DNA of 64,000 nt from positions 27,104-91,103 of the forward strand of contig JAILHF010000041.1 of the NCBI GenBank assembly GCA_024696005.1, in the 5' to 3' direction. The translations under genes and the position numbers were made by a program. This DNA is from Lachnospiraceae bacterium. Its GTDB lineage: Bacteria > Bacillota > Clostridia > Lachnospirales > Lachnospiraceae. Below are positions 7,925 to 18,600 of this stretch, piece after piece. Numbering within the stretch: the first letter of the stretch is position 1; each line of letters starts with the position of its first letter. The notes under the pieces are model-generated. The model had not been told where the DNA came from, did no database searches, and worked only from the letters and a program-made list of their open reading frames with translations.

Positions 7925-9349
7925 ATGAAAGAGAACCTGGCGATCTTACTGTTATTGCTCATTACGACGGTATTGTATTCGATCATCCTGGTGCGGGCGT
8001 ATGATTCGACCAGGGCGGAAGAATCTGCCGATTTTTCGGCTGCTTTTGAAAAAGAGGAGCTTGTGAGGGCGAGCGCCATCGACATGCTGCCTTCGCCGAC
8101 GCCGAGCCCCACGCCGAGCCCTGCTCCGAGTCCCACAGCTGTTCCGACACAGGCGCCCACTCCGGTGCCTTTCTCCGGAAGGGAGACAGAGGCTGTTTCC
8201 GTGATCACGCCGGCAGACGGAAAAGAAGAAGCGACCGGGAAACCGAGTGCCACGACCACGCCGACCACCACACCCACCGCTACACCGACTCCCACGCCCA
8301 TGGATCTGATCGTGGACCTGGATTACAATTCGGACGTGGATGATACGGCGGCTCTGCGCATAGCGGCAACACTTTCCAACATGGGAAAGGTGAAGATCCA
8401 TGCGGTCATGGCATCCACGGGCGGCGAGGATGTCTGCAAGGCTCTGCATGCCCAGCTTTCTTATGACGGTTACGGTTCCGTGCCGATCGGCGCGGCCGTT
8501 CAGGATATTCCCGGCGGTTCTCCCTATTGGGACGAGCTGATCGGACGTTATTTCAATCCGGCGGATTACAAGGTCTGTAACAGCGTGGAGCTCTACAAGA
8601 AAGTGCTGCGGGAGCTTGATGCGGTCGAAAAGGAAAAAGAGAAAGAGAGAAAGCGCCTCAAAGAGGAATACAAGGAACAGAAGGAAGCCTATGAAGAGGC
8701 CGTGAAAAGGGGAGAGGAGCCGGAGGAACTGCCCGAGTTCGAGCTGCCGCCCGAATTGGAAGAGACGGAAAAGCTCCGCATCGTGACCACGGGCTATCTG
8801 GTGAATGTGGCGGGGCTGATTTCCGATCCGGAAGGAAACAAACTGATGTCCAAGTACGTGGATTCGGTCTGGATCACGGGCGGGATCTACCTGCAGGGAG
8901 AGGATCACAACTTCGTGGTGACGCAGGAATGCGCCGATGCCGCGCAGCTGGTCCTGAAGTTCAGCCCGGTGCCGCTGGTGTACAGCTCGAGCGCGTCCGT
9001 GGATGCCGAAGGCGTCGGGACGATCTTTTGCGGCAGCGGGATACAGCATCTGGACACGGCGGGGAGGGACCCCGTTGCGATCGCCTTCCGCGCTTACGGA
9101 AAGGCCAATGACACGCCGATGAACGGCGGGCGCTATGCCTGGGATCCGTTCTGCCTGTGGGCTGCTTCGGTTCTGCCGGAGGAATCCCAGACCCACCTGG
9201 AGCCCGTTCATCTGAATCTGGGGGACAAGGGTTACAATACATTTCGTTATGATCTGCCTGCCAATTGCAGGATCATACGCCGCAATTCCGACGATCTGGG
9301 CTGGTACGCCCAGCAGCTGGAATTGCTGATCAATGCCGGTTGTCGATGA
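7925..9349 (+). CDS. Exported, Pro/Thr-stalked inosine-uridine nucleoside hydrolase-like protein
   Basis: A 474-residue protein. A signal anchor (about residues 5-23) is followed by two low-complexity Pro/Thr/Ser stalks (about 55-80 and 105-128), then a nucleoside hydrolase-like domain opening DLIVDLDYNSDVDDTAAL. This resembles the Ca-binding DxDxxxDD loop of IU nucleoside hydrolases, which cleave the N-glycosidic bond of ribonucleosides. A later region, VWITGGIY, matches the family core. A highly charged Glu/Lys helix (about 236-295) is inserted in the domain. The gene splits gatC from gatA, and its stop overlaps the gatA start. No ribosome binding site is visible. Substrate unknown. Confidence 0.7.
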   Translation: MKENLAILLLLLITTVLYSIILVRAYDSTRAEESADFSAAFEKEELVRASAIDMLPSPTPSPTPSPAPSPTAVPTQAPTPVPFSGRETEAVSVITPADGKEEATGKPSATTTPTTTPTATPTPTPMDLIVDLDYNSDVDDTAALRIAATLSNMGKVKIHAVMASTGGEDVCKALHAQLSYDGYGSVPIGAAVQDIPGGSPYWDELIGRYFNPADYKVCNSVELYKKVLRELDAVEKEKEKERKRLKEEYKEQKEAYEEAVKRGEEPEELPEFELPPELEETEKLRIVTTGYLVNVAGLISDPEGNKLMSKYVDSVWITGGIYLQGEDHNFVVTQECADAAQLVLKFSPVPLVYSSSASVDAEGVGTIFCGSGIQHLDTAGRDPVAIAFRAYGKANDTPMNGGRYAWDPFCLWAASVLPEESQTHLEPVHLNLGDKGYNTFRYDLPANCRIIRRNSDDLGWYAQQLELLINAGCR

Positions 9350-10830
9350 AGATCCCGGAAAAATGGAAAGGAATAGAGGAAGACGGAGCACTTGCTCTGG
9401 CCGGGCGCATCGCTCGCCGCGAGCTGAGTGTCAGGGAAGCCGTGGAGGATGCCCTGGCGCGGATCAGTGAGCGGGATGGCAGGGTGCGCGCGTTTCTTTG
9501 CGTGGACCGGGACGGCGCTCTGCGAAGGGCGGAAGAGCTGCAGGAGCGGATCGACCGCGGAGAGGATGCCGGCTTGCTGGCCGGAGTCCCGCTGGCCGTA
9601 AAGGACAATATCTGTACCGCCGGGATGCGCACCGGCTGCGCTTCCCGCATTCTGGAGGGTTTTGTGCCGCCCTATGATGCGACGGCTGTTGAAAAGCTCA
9701 GGTCGGCCGGAGCGGTGATCCTGGGAAAGACGAACATGGATGAGTTCGGGATGGGATCCACCACCGAGTATTCCGCCTATGGAAAGACGAAGAATCCCCT
9801 GAATGAAGAGCATGTGCCCGGAGGGAGCAGCGGCGGTTCCGCAGCTGCCGTGGCCGCGAACATGTGCGCCTTTGCCCTGGGATCGGATACGGGCGGTTCG
9901 GTCCGTCAGCCGGCTTCCCATTGCGGGGTGGTCGGGGTCAAGCCAAGCTACGGGCGCGTTTCCCGCTTCGGCCTCGTGGCCTATGCCTCTTCCCTGGAAC
10001 AGATCGGTGTGCTGGCCCGCAATGTCAGCGATGCTGCCGCGGTGCTGGAGCTGATCAGCGGACGGGACGCGCGGGATGCCGGAAGCCTGAATGAGAAGGC
10101 GGGCTATACCGGGGCACTTTCCGGGAATGCACGCGGCCTGCGCATCGGCCTTTTGGAGGACTGCTTTACCGAGGGGCTTTCGGATGCGGTGGGGTGCAGG
10201 ATACGGGAAGCGGCGGAGGCTTTCCGGGCGGCCGGGGCACAGGTGGAGAGCTGCGTCCTGCCCGGATCGGAACACATGCTTGCCGTGTATTATACGATAG
10301 CGATGGCGGAGGCGTCCTCCAATCTGGGGCGCTACGACGGCGTAAAATACGGCTACCGCAGTCCGGAATACGCAGACCTGAAAGAGCTGGTCGAAAGAAG
10401 CCGCAGCGAGGGCTTCGGCCCGGAGGTGAAACGCCGCATCCTGCTGGGGACTTATGTGCTTTCAGCAGGCTGTTATGAAGAGTATTACCATAAGGCGCTT
10501 GTGCTCAGACAGCGGATCCGGGAGGCCTATGACGAAGCCTTTTCGTCTTATGACCTGCTGCTCGGACCGGTATCGCCCACCACGGCACCGAAGCTGGGTG
10601 AGGCGATACGCGATCCCCAGACGGCGCGCCTGGCGGATCTGTACACGGTGGGAGCCAATCTGGCGGGCATCCCGGCGATTTCGGTCCCCTGCGGTTTCGA
10701 CGGGAAAGGGCTGCCGGTGGGGCTTCAGCTGCAGGCCCCGTATCTGCGCGAGGATCTTCTGTTCCGCGCGGCGCATGCGCATGAAATGATCCGCGGGAAC
10801 GAAGCATGGGAGAAGAAGGATGAAGCTTGA
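9346..10830 (+). CDS. gatA: Asp-tRNA(Asn)/Glu-tRNA(Gln) amidotransferase subunit A
   Basis: A 494-residue amidase-signature enzyme that releases ammonia from glutamine for tRNA-dependent amidation. The catalytic Ser-cisSer-Lys set is visible: Lys in PLAVKDNICT, and the Gly/Ser-rich stretch GGSSGGSAAA followed by GSDTGGSVRQPAS. I chose ATG 9346, which overlaps the stop of the nucleoside-hydrolase-like gene (ATGA), giving the usual GatA length; an upstream extension would overlap that gene. The gatB start lies inside its 3' end. Confidence 0.95.
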   Translation: MKIPEKWKGIEEDGALALAGRIARRELSVREAVEDALARISERDGRVRAFLCVDRDGALRRAEELQERIDRGEDAGLLAGVPLAVKDNICTAGMRTGCASRILEGFVPPYDATAVEKLRSAGAVILGKTNMDEFGMGSTTEYSAYGKTKNPLNEEHVPGGSSGGSAAAVAANMCAFALGSDTGGSVRQPASHCGVVGVKPSYGRVSRFGLVAYASSLEQIGVLARNVSDAAAVLELISGRDARDAGSLNEKAGYTGALSGNARGLRIGLLEDCFTEGLSDAVGCRIREAAEAFRAAGAQVESCVLPGSEHMLAVYYTIAMAEASSNLGRYDGVKYGYRSPEYADLKELVERSRSEGFGPEVKRRILLGTYVLSAGCYEEYYHKALVLRQRIREAYDEAFSSYDLLLGPVSPTTAPKLGEAIRDPQTARLADLYTVGANLAGIPAISVPCGFDGKGLPVGLQLQAPYLREDLLFRAAHAHEMIRGNEAWEKKDEA

Positions 10831-12235
10831 AACCGTGATCGGTCTGGAAGTGCATGTGGAGCTCTCCACGCAGAGCAAGCTTTTTTGCGGCTGCTCCACG
10901 GCCTTCGGAGCGCCGGTGAACGCGCATGTCTGTCCGGTCTGCCTGGGGATGCCGGGAACCCTTCCGGTCCTGAACCGGAAAGTGCCGGAATATGCAATGG
11001 CGGTTGCGCTGGCTCTGCATTGCACCATCCCTCCCCTTACACGTTTTGACAGGAAGAATTACTTTTATCCGGACAATCCGCAGAATTACCAGATCTCGCA
11101 GCTTTTTCTTCCGATCGGAACGAACGGCTGGCTGGATACCGGGGCGGGAAAGCGGGTCCGCATCCACGAGCTTCACATGGAGGAGGACGCGGGCAAGCTG
11201 GTTCATGCGGAGGACGGCAGCGGAAGCCTGGTGGACCACAACCGCGCGGGCGTTCCCCTGATCGAGATCGTCACGGAGCCGGACATGCGCAGTGCGGAGG
11301 AAGTGCTGGATTTTCTGACGGAGCTGAGAAGCCGCATCCTTTATCTGGGTGTCTCCGACTGCCGCCTGCAGGAAGGCTCGATGCGGGCGGACGTTAACCT
11401 CTCGCTCCGGGAAAAGGGAAGCGATGCACTCGGGACCCGGACCGAGATGAAGAACCTGGCTTCCTTTACGGCGATACGAAGGGCCATATCCGCGGAAGCA
11501 CAGCGCCAGGAGGCACTTCTGTCGGCGGGGGAGGCCGTGGAGCAGGAGACCAGGCGCTTTGACGAAGACAGCGGGAAGACGCTTCTCATGAGGGGGAAGG
11601 AGACGATCCGGGATTACCGCTATTTTCCCGAACCGGACCTGCCGCCGCTTCGGATCGACGAAGAATGGATCGGGTCGATACGGAGCCGTCAGCCCGAGTT
11701 CCGCGGGGAAAAGAAGGAACGCTTCCGCACGCAGTACGCAATCGGGGATAAGGAGATCGGGATACTTACCGAAGATCCGCATCTGGCGGAGCTTTTTGAA
11801 GAAACGGCTGCCTTGTCCGCTGATGCCGGAAAGGCTTCGAACTGGCTGCTTGGGGAAACGCTTCGCCTGATGAAGGAAGAGGGGATCGAAGCAAAGGATC
11901 TGCGCTTTTCGGCGGGGAACCTTGCGGAACTGATCCGGATGACAAAGCAGGGGGAAGTGAGCAGCACGGCCGCGAAGGAGATCTTTGCGCGCATGTTTGA
12001 AAACAACGCGGATCCGCACGCCTGCATGGAAGAGCTGGGTCTGCGGCAGCAGTCGGACGCGGATGTGATCCGCGGGATCTGCGAAAAAGTGCTGGCGGAA
12101 AACCCGGATGCCGTGGCGGATTACCGCGCGGGAAAGGACCGGGCGCTGGGTTTTCTGGTCGGACAGGGCATGAAGGCATCGGGAGGCAGGGCGGACCCCG
12201 GCCTTCTCAGGGAATGCATGAAGGAGTTGTTGTAG
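10820..12235 (+). CDS. gatB: Asp-tRNA(Asn)/Glu-tRNA(Gln) amidotransferase subunit B
   Basis: A 471-residue protein that phosphorylates the misacylated tRNA and transfers ammonia delivered from GatA. It starts METV-like (MKLETVIGLEVHVEL), has zinc-site cysteines in LFCGCS and VCPVCLGMPG, the kinase-site region YFYPDNPQNYQISQ, and a C-terminal helical YqeY-like tail that binds tRNA. The start overlaps gatA by 11 bases and addB begins two bases after the stop, so all are probably one transcript. Confidence 0.95.
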   Translation: MKLETVIGLEVHVELSTQSKLFCGCSTAFGAPVNAHVCPVCLGMPGTLPVLNRKVPEYAMAVALALHCTIPPLTRFDRKNYFYPDNPQNYQISQLFLPIGTNGWLDTGAGKRVRIHELHMEEDAGKLVHAEDGSGSLVDHNRAGVPLIEIVTEPDMRSAEEVLDFLTELRSRILYLGVSDCRLQEGSMRADVNLSLREKGSDALGTRTEMKNLASFTAIRRAISAEAQRQEALLSAGEAVEQETRRFDEDSGKTLLMRGKETIRDYRYFPEPDLPPLRIDEEWIGSIRSRQPEFRGEKKERFRTQYAIGDKEIGILTEDPHLAELFEETAALSADAGKASNWLLGETLRLMKEEGIEAKDLRFSAGNLAELIRMTKQGEVSSTAAKEIFARMFENNADPHACMEELGLRQQSDADVIRGICEKVLAENPDAVADYRAGKDRALGFLVGQGMKASGGRADPGLLRECMKELL

Positions 12236-12236
12236 A

Positions 12237-15200
12237 ATGTCGTTACGTTTCATCATCGGCGGCTCGGGATCGGGAAAGAGCAGCCGCCTGCAGGAAGAGA
12301 TCATAAGGCGTTCGGAAGAGGACAGCGGCCGGCAGTTCATGATCGTCGTGCCGGACCAGTTCACGATGCAGACGCAGAAAGAGATCGTCGAGCACCATCC
12401 GCGCAAGGGGATACTCAACATCGACGTGCAGAGCTTCGGGCGTCTGTGCCATCGCATTGCGGACGAGGTGGGCGAACAGGAACGGCCGGTACTGGATGAT
12501 ACCGGAAAGAACCTGATCCTGAGGCGTCTGGCAGGAAGGATGAGCGGGGAACTCCCGGTGATCGGCAGCTCCCTGAGCCGCCGCGGCTATATCCAGGAGG
12601 TCAAATCGGTGATCTCGGAGTTCATCCAGTACGGCCTGGGACCGGAGGAGGTCGGGAAGCTGGCGGATTATGCCTCGGAAAAGAAACTGCTTTCGGCCAA
12701 GCTTAGGGATCTGCAAAAGATCTATGCAGCCTTCCGCGATTATCTCGGAGAGCATTTCATCACCAAGGAAGAAAAGCTGGATCTTCTGGCAGCACAGATC
12801 CCCCGTTCCCGTCTCCTGAAAGGGAGCGTGGTCGCTTTTGACGGCTTCACCGGCTTCACACCTGTGCAGATTAATGTGATAAGACAGCTCCTGTGTTGCT
12901 GTGACGAGCTCATCGTGACGATCATCATGCCGTCAAATGAGCTGGAACTCTACCGCAACGACTTTGAGGAGCACCATCTTTTCTCACTCAGCATGCGGAC
13001 GATCCGCTCCCTGGAGCAGCTGGCAAAGGAGCTGGGCGTGGAAAGGGGAGAGGACACCCTGCTGGACGGGGCGCCGCGTTTTTCTTCGGCACCTCTTCTG
13101 GCCTTCCTGGAGCGGAACATCTTCCGGGGCGGCAGCGAGGTCTGCACGGAGGAAACGGGAAACGAGCTTGCGCTCTTTGCCGCGCGGAACCCGGAGGAGG
13201 AACTTCGCGAGATCTTCCGACGGATCCGCAGGCTCTGCTGTGAGGAGGGGATGGCTTATCGCGAGATCGCCGTGGTCACGGGTGACCCGGAGCGTTATGC
13301 CCCTTACGTGGATGAGCTGGCGTCGGAATACGGGATACCGGTTTTTTCGGACAATAACCGAAAGCTGGAACACAATCCCTTCAGCGAATACCTGCGGAGC
13401 GTGCTCGAATGTCTGGACCGGGACATGGCCTACGAGAACGTGATGCATTTTCTGCGGAGCGGCTTGAGCGGCATCGAAACGGAGCGGATCGATGAGCTGG
13501 ATAACTATCTGCTGGCCACCGGTTACCGTGGGGCCGCAGCCTGGGGAAAAGCCTTTGTGCGCATCCCGGCTTACATGGCAAACGACGCGGAACATCTCGG
13601 ACGGATCAATGACACGCGGGAAGAGATCTGGGAGCATCTGAAGCCTTTGTGGGAGCTCGGAAAAGAAGCGCCGGCCGAAGTCTTTGTCCGCGGGCTTTAC
13701 GACTTTTTCACGGCAGACGGGGTATATGAAAAGCTCGAGGCTTACCGGATCGCCTTCCATGACGCGGGCGATGCGGTAAGGGAGAAGGAATACAGCCAGG
13801 TCCATGAGCAGCTCTGCAAGCTGCTGGAGCAGATCGCGCTGCTGTTGGAAGGGGAGGTATTGGAACGGAAAGAGTTTACCGAGATCCTTCTCGCCGGGAT
13901 CGCCGAGATCAAGCTGGGGGTGCTTCCGATGGATGCCGACCGCGTGGTGATCGGCGACATGGAACGCACGCGCTTAAAGCCCATACGCGTGCTCTTTTTC
14001 GCGGGGCTCAACGACGGCGTGATCCCCGCGGCAGCCGGAAGCGGCGGCATGATCTCCGACATCGACAGGGAATTCCTCGGAGCGAGCGCCTTTGAACTGG
14101 CGCCCACGCCGAGACAGAAGATGTTCATCCAGAGGCTTTATCTCTATCATGCGCTCGGCAGGCCTTCGGAAAGGCTGATCCTTTCCTGCTCGCGCACGAA
14201 CGCGTCCGGAGAGAGCATACGGCCGTCCTATCTGATCGACCGCATCCGCGCGCTCTTTCCCGGGCTGGATCTTGAGAGCGCCGGCCGCAGGGAAGATGAG
14301 ATGCCGCTGAACGGCGAAATGGCCAAAATGCTCTCGGAGTACGCGGAGGGCACGCTGCCCGAAGAGAAAAAAGCACTTTTTGCGGCAAGCTACGCGCTGT
14401 TTCGGGAAAGCGACGAGGAAAACTGCCTTCGCATGACAGATGCCGCATTCTACCGTTATATTCCCGAGCCGCTCTCTTCCGGGACCGTGAGGGCATTGTA
14501 CGGGACGGAGCTCGTGGGCAGTGTCAGCCGGATGGAAAGCTACGGCGTCTGCCCTTATGCGCATTTCCTGCGTTACGCGCTGCGGCTCAGGGAGCGTGAG
14601 ACAAAGGATGCGACCAGAGGCGAAATGGGATCTCTTGCCCACAAGGTGATGGAGCTTTTTGCCGGGGACCTGGAAAAGAAGGGGCTCTCCTGGGCCGCCC
14701 TCAGTGAGGAGCAGCTGGACGAAATGCTTCCGGGGCTTGTGGAGCAGGCGGCACTCGCCTGCGGAGACGGGAAATTCCGCCGGGATGCGCGCAGCGAATA
14801 CAATCTGGTACGGATGAAACGCATCCTCCGCCGCAGCCTGCTGACACAGGCGCTGCAGCTTTCCCGCGGGAGCTTTGAGCCGCGCGGCTTCGAGCATTCC
14901 TTTGAGAGAAGGGAGACGCTTTCGCTTCCGGACGGGGAGGCGAAGATGCGTCTTGCGGGAACGATCGACCGTCTGGATAGCCTCGAGACGGAAGATGCGG
15001 TCTATCTGAAGGTGACGGATTACAAGACCGGAAAGCGTGAACCGGATATCCGGGAGCTGTGCCTGGGGACCCAGCTGCAGCTGCCCGTCTATCTGCGGGA
15101 AGCCGTGAACGAATTCGCGGCAAAAGAAAAGGGAAAGACTTTTCTGCCGGCGGCCTATTTTTACTACATCATGAAGGATCCGATCCTGAAGCAGGAAGCG

Positions 15201-15605
15201 ATGAAGGACGGAACGGAAGCAGGCCTGTTGAAGGAGCTTCGTCTTACCGGGCTCATCGCGGACAGCGACCGCGTCCTGCGGGGGCTGGATTCCTCGGGAA
15301 ACGAGGAGTCGCAGGTGGTACGCGTCAAGCGGAAAAAGGACGGGACCTTCGATGCCCATTCCCAGCTGGCCGATCCTGCAGACCTGGAAGCGCTGTTGGA
15401 CTTTGCGGAGCGGAAACTTAAGAGCATGGGGGAGGAGATCTGCTCGGGGCGCATCGCCCGCGAGCCGGTGGACGCCGACCGCTGCTCGTACTGTTCGTTC
15501 AGGGAAGAATGTCCTTTCGACCTGCGGCTGCCCGGCTGCCGTTACCGCGGAGGGAAACTGACGAAGGAAGATGCATGGGAGGAGATCCGTAAGAAAGATG
15601 GCTGA
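12237..15605 (+). CDS. addB: ATP-dependent helicase/nuclease subunit B
   Basis: A 1122-residue subunit of the AddAB helicase-nuclease, which resects double-strand DNA ends for RecA-dependent repair. The N-terminus has a Walker A-like loop (IIGGSGSGKSSR). The C-terminal nuclease domain carries VTDYKTGKRE. A CxxC pair and flanking cysteines (DRCSYCSFREECPF), with an earlier Cys in SYGVCPYAHF, form the expected 4Fe-4S cluster clamp. AAGGAG precedes ATG 12237. addA overlaps its 3' end by eight bases, as usual. Confidence 0.93.
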   Translation: MSLRFIIGGSGSGKSSRLQEEIIRRSEEDSGRQFMIVVPDQFTMQTQKEIVEHHPRKGILNIDVQSFGRLCHRIADEVGEQERPVLDDTGKNLILRRLAGRMSGELPVIGSSLSRRGYIQEVKSVISEFIQYGLGPEEVGKLADYASEKKLLSAKLRDLQKIYAAFRDYLGEHFITKEEKLDLLAAQIPRSRLLKGSVVAFDGFTGFTPVQINVIRQLLCCCDELIVTIIMPSNELELYRNDFEEHHLFSLSMRTIRSLEQLAKELGVERGEDTLLDGAPRFSSAPLLAFLERNIFRGGSEVCTEETGNELALFAARNPEEELREIFRRIRRLCCEEGMAYREIAVVTGDPERYAPYVDELASEYGIPVFSDNNRKLEHNPFSEYLRSVLECLDRDMAYENVMHFLRSGLSGIETERIDELDNYLLATGYRGAAAWGKAFVRIPAYMANDAEHLGRINDTREEIWEHLKPLWELGKEAPAEVFVRGLYDFFTADGVYEKLEAYRIAFHDAGDAVREKEYSQVHEQLCKLLEQIALLLEGEVLERKEFTEILLAGIAEIKLGVLPMDADRVVIGDMERTRLKPIRVLFFAGLNDGVIPAAAGSGGMISDIDREFLGASAFELAPTPRQKMFIQRLYLYHALGRPSERLILSCSRTNASGESIRPSYLIDRIRALFPGLDLESAGRREDEMPLNGEMAKMLSEYAEGTLPEEKKALFAASYALFRESDEENCLRMTDAAFYRYIPEPLSSGTVRALYGTELVGSVSRMESYGVCPYAHFLRYALRLRERETKDATRGEMGSLAHKVMELFAGDLEKKGLSWAALSEEQLDEMLPGLVEQAALACGDGKFRRDARSEYNLVRMKRILRRSLLTQALQLSRGSFEPRGFEHSFERRETLSLPDGEAKMRLAGTIDRLDSLETEDAVYLKVTDYKTGKREPDIRELCLGTQLQLPVYLREAVNEFAAKEKGKTFLPAAYFYYIMKDPILKQEAMKDGTEAGLLKELRLTGLIADSDRVLRGLDSSGNEESQVVRVKRKKDGTFDAHSQLADPADLEALLDFAERKLKSMGEEICSGRIAREPVDADRCSYCSFREECPFDLRLPGCRYRGGKLTKEDAWEEIRKKDG

Positions 15606-18600
15606 GATAAAGTATTCACCGGAACAGTTAAGCGTGATCGAAAGCCGGGACGAGGACCTGCTGGTCTCGGCGGCTGCGGGAAGCGGGAAGACGGCGGTCC
15701 TGACCGCGCGCATCCTCTCGCTGCTGGCGGATGAGAAGGATCCCACGGATATCGACCGCTGCCTGATCGTGACCTTCACGAAGGCCGCTGCGGCCGAGAT
15801 GCGTGAGAGGATCGGGCGGGCCATTGCCGACTACAGCGCCGCGCATCCCGAGGACAAGCGCATGGAGCGGCAGGCGGCACTCCTGCACAATGCGCAGATC
15901 ACGACCATAGACAGCTTCTGCCTCTTCGTGGTGCGGAACAATTTCGCGGAGATCGGGCTCGATCCCGGCTTCCGCATCCTGGATGAGGGCGAAAAAAAGC
16001 TGATCCTGGCAGACTGCCTCGACGAGATCCTGGAGGAAAAGTACCGGGAAGGCAGCGAGGATTTTCTGCATTTTGTGGAAAGCTACAGTGCCGATGGTTC
16101 GGAAAAGACCATCGTGGACATGGTGCTCTCCTTTTTCCGCTATGCCTGCAGCAATCCCGATCCCGAGGGATGGATCCGGAAGGCGGCGGCGGAAGCGGCT
16201 CTGGAGGATCCCGCGGATCTTGAGCAGACGGAATGGTACCGGTACGCGAAAAAGAAAGCGGACGCTCTGCTGACGGAGATCGAACGGCTTACGAACGAAG
16301 CCCGCAAGCTCTGCAACGAGCCGGGAGGGCCGTCCGGCTATGTGAATACCGTGAACGACCTTCTGAGTGTGGTCAGACAGCTGTCGGAAAAGCAGGGATA
16401 CACGGACCGCCACCACATCACGACGGCAACGATAATTGCGGGCCTCGGAAGGGGCAAGAACACGGAGGACCCGGCCCTGCGGGAAGAGGCAAAGGCAAAG
16501 ATCGATGCTGCAAGGGAGCTTTACAAAAAGGAAATCCTCAAGCTGTACGCATCCGGCGAAGAGGACCTTCGGAATGAGGCGAGGCTGCTCGGCAAAAACG
16601 TCCCCGCGCTCTGCGATCTCACGCTTGCCCTTTCGGAACGCTTCGCGGCGGAAAAGAGGGAGCGCGGCGTGCTGGATTTTACGGACATGGAGCATTTTGC
16701 CCTGAAGATCCTGCTGCGCGAGGAAAACGGAAAAAGCGTCCCCACGGCGGCCGCGGAGGAATACCGTGCCCATTTCGACCGGATCTTTGTGGATGAGTAC
16801 CAGGACAGCAACCTGGTGCAGGAATGCATCGTAAACAGCATCGCCAGGGAAAACAACTGCTTCTGTGTCGGTGACGTGAAGCAGAGCATCTACCGCTTCC
16901 GTCTGGCACGCCCCGAGATCTTCCTTGAGAAGTATGAGAACTACAGTGATGCGGGACCGAAGCGCCGCATCGACCTGAACCGCAATTACCGCAGCCGCAG
17001 GGAAGTGCTGGATTTCGTGAATCTGGTCTTCGGCCACATCATGAAGAAAGAGGTGGCGGAGCTTGATTACGATGAAAAGGCAAGGTTGAATTACGGCGCC
17101 GATTATCCCGATGCGAAAGGCGAGGAATACCGCGCCGAGATCGACGTGCTGCTCACGGATGTCCCGCCCGACGAGGACGGGGAGGCGGAGGAAGTGCCGC
17201 TGCTTGAGGAAAAGCGCAAGCTGAGCGCGATCGAAATGGAGTGCCGAATGGTCGCAAAGCGCATCCTCGAGCTCAGGCGCGAGGGTTTTCAGGTATATGA
17301 CAGGGATGAAAAGAAGCTGCGGCCGCTCTGCTACCGCGACATCGTGGTGCTTACGCGTTCGACAAAGGCTTATGAGAGGGCGATGCGGGAAAGCTTCGCG
17401 GAATACGACATCCCCTTCTATTGCAACGGGCGGGGAGGCTATTTCGGAGCGCTGGAGGTCCGGGTCTTTCTGGCGGCGTTGAAGGTGCTGGACAACCCCG
17501 TGCAGGATATGCCGCTGCATTCGGTGCTGGTGCATTTCCTGGAGCTATTCACCGAGGATGAACTGGCAAGGCTCCGGGCACGCGTAAAGAGCGGCAGCCT
17601 TTATGAGGCGCTTGTCGCGGAGAAGGAAGGAGAACATGCGGAAAGGATCGCAAGCTTCTTTTCCTGGCTGAAGAAGAACCGGGAACGTGCGGTCTGGCTG
17701 AAGGTCAGGGAACTGATGGAGTGCCTGATGCGGGAGAGCGGTTTTCTGGACCGCATGAGTGCGATGCCCGGCGGAGAGCAGAGAAGGGCCAATCTGAAGC
17801 TTTTGCTGGAGCGTGCTTCGTCCTACGAGCAGAGCAGCTACCGCGGACTCTTCCATTTTCTGCGCTACCTTTCCCAGTTGAAGGTGCAGGAGATCGACAG
17901 CGGAGAAGCCGGCATCCTGGACGAGGCGGCGGATGTGGTGCGCCTCATGACCATCCATGCGAGCAAGGGCCTGGAATTCCCCCTGGTCTTCTGCGTGGGC
18001 CTGCACAGAAAGATCAATCACGACAACGCTACCGCCGGGCTGCTTCTGGATCCGCGGTTCGGGATCGCGCAGCATGTCATCGATCCCAAGAGCCGGGTCC
18101 GGTATGACGGCTTCAAATACGGCATCCTTTCGGACAAGATCAGGGCCGATGAACAGGCCGAGGAGATGCGCGTGCTTTACGTGGCGCTGACCCGGGCAAA
18201 GGAAAAGCTGATCCTGACGGACGTGCAAAAAGAGAGGGGGGAGGAGAGCGGACCCGGGGAGCTCGATCTCCACGAGCTGGGGCAGGCGCCAAACCTGATG
18301 AAGATGATCCGCATGGCTTTGAATGCTTCGGGCGTGACGGAGAGCTATTGCCGGTACTATGCGGCGGAAAGCGATGCGCAGCAGGCGTTTCACGAAGGAA
18401 AACGGGCCTTTGGGGACAAGAGCCGTCTGCTGGCCGGAGAGCTTCCGATCGACGCGGAGCTCATGCAGCGCATCCGGGCCTTTTCGGAACACCGCTATGC
18501 GCATCCGGAGCTTAAGGGGCTTTTTGCGAAGACGAGCGTTTCCGAACTCAAGCATGCGGCTTATGAGGATGAGGAGGCAAGACCGGTCTTCGAGACCGAT

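Noticed and set aside
8090..8300. Short tandem-repeat DNA resembling a CRISPR or minisatellite
   Set aside because: The repeats encode Pro-Thr/Pro-Ser stalks in frame within an exported protein; there are no spacers of constant length.
10505..12457. A 650-codon open frame on the minus strand opposite gatA/gatB
   Set aside because: It mirrors strongly coding plus-strand genes, has Arg/Pro/His-rich nonsense composition and no ribosome binding site. Similar long mirror frames at 13974-15824, 15628-17535, 17545-19206 and 29413-31509 were rejected for the same reason.
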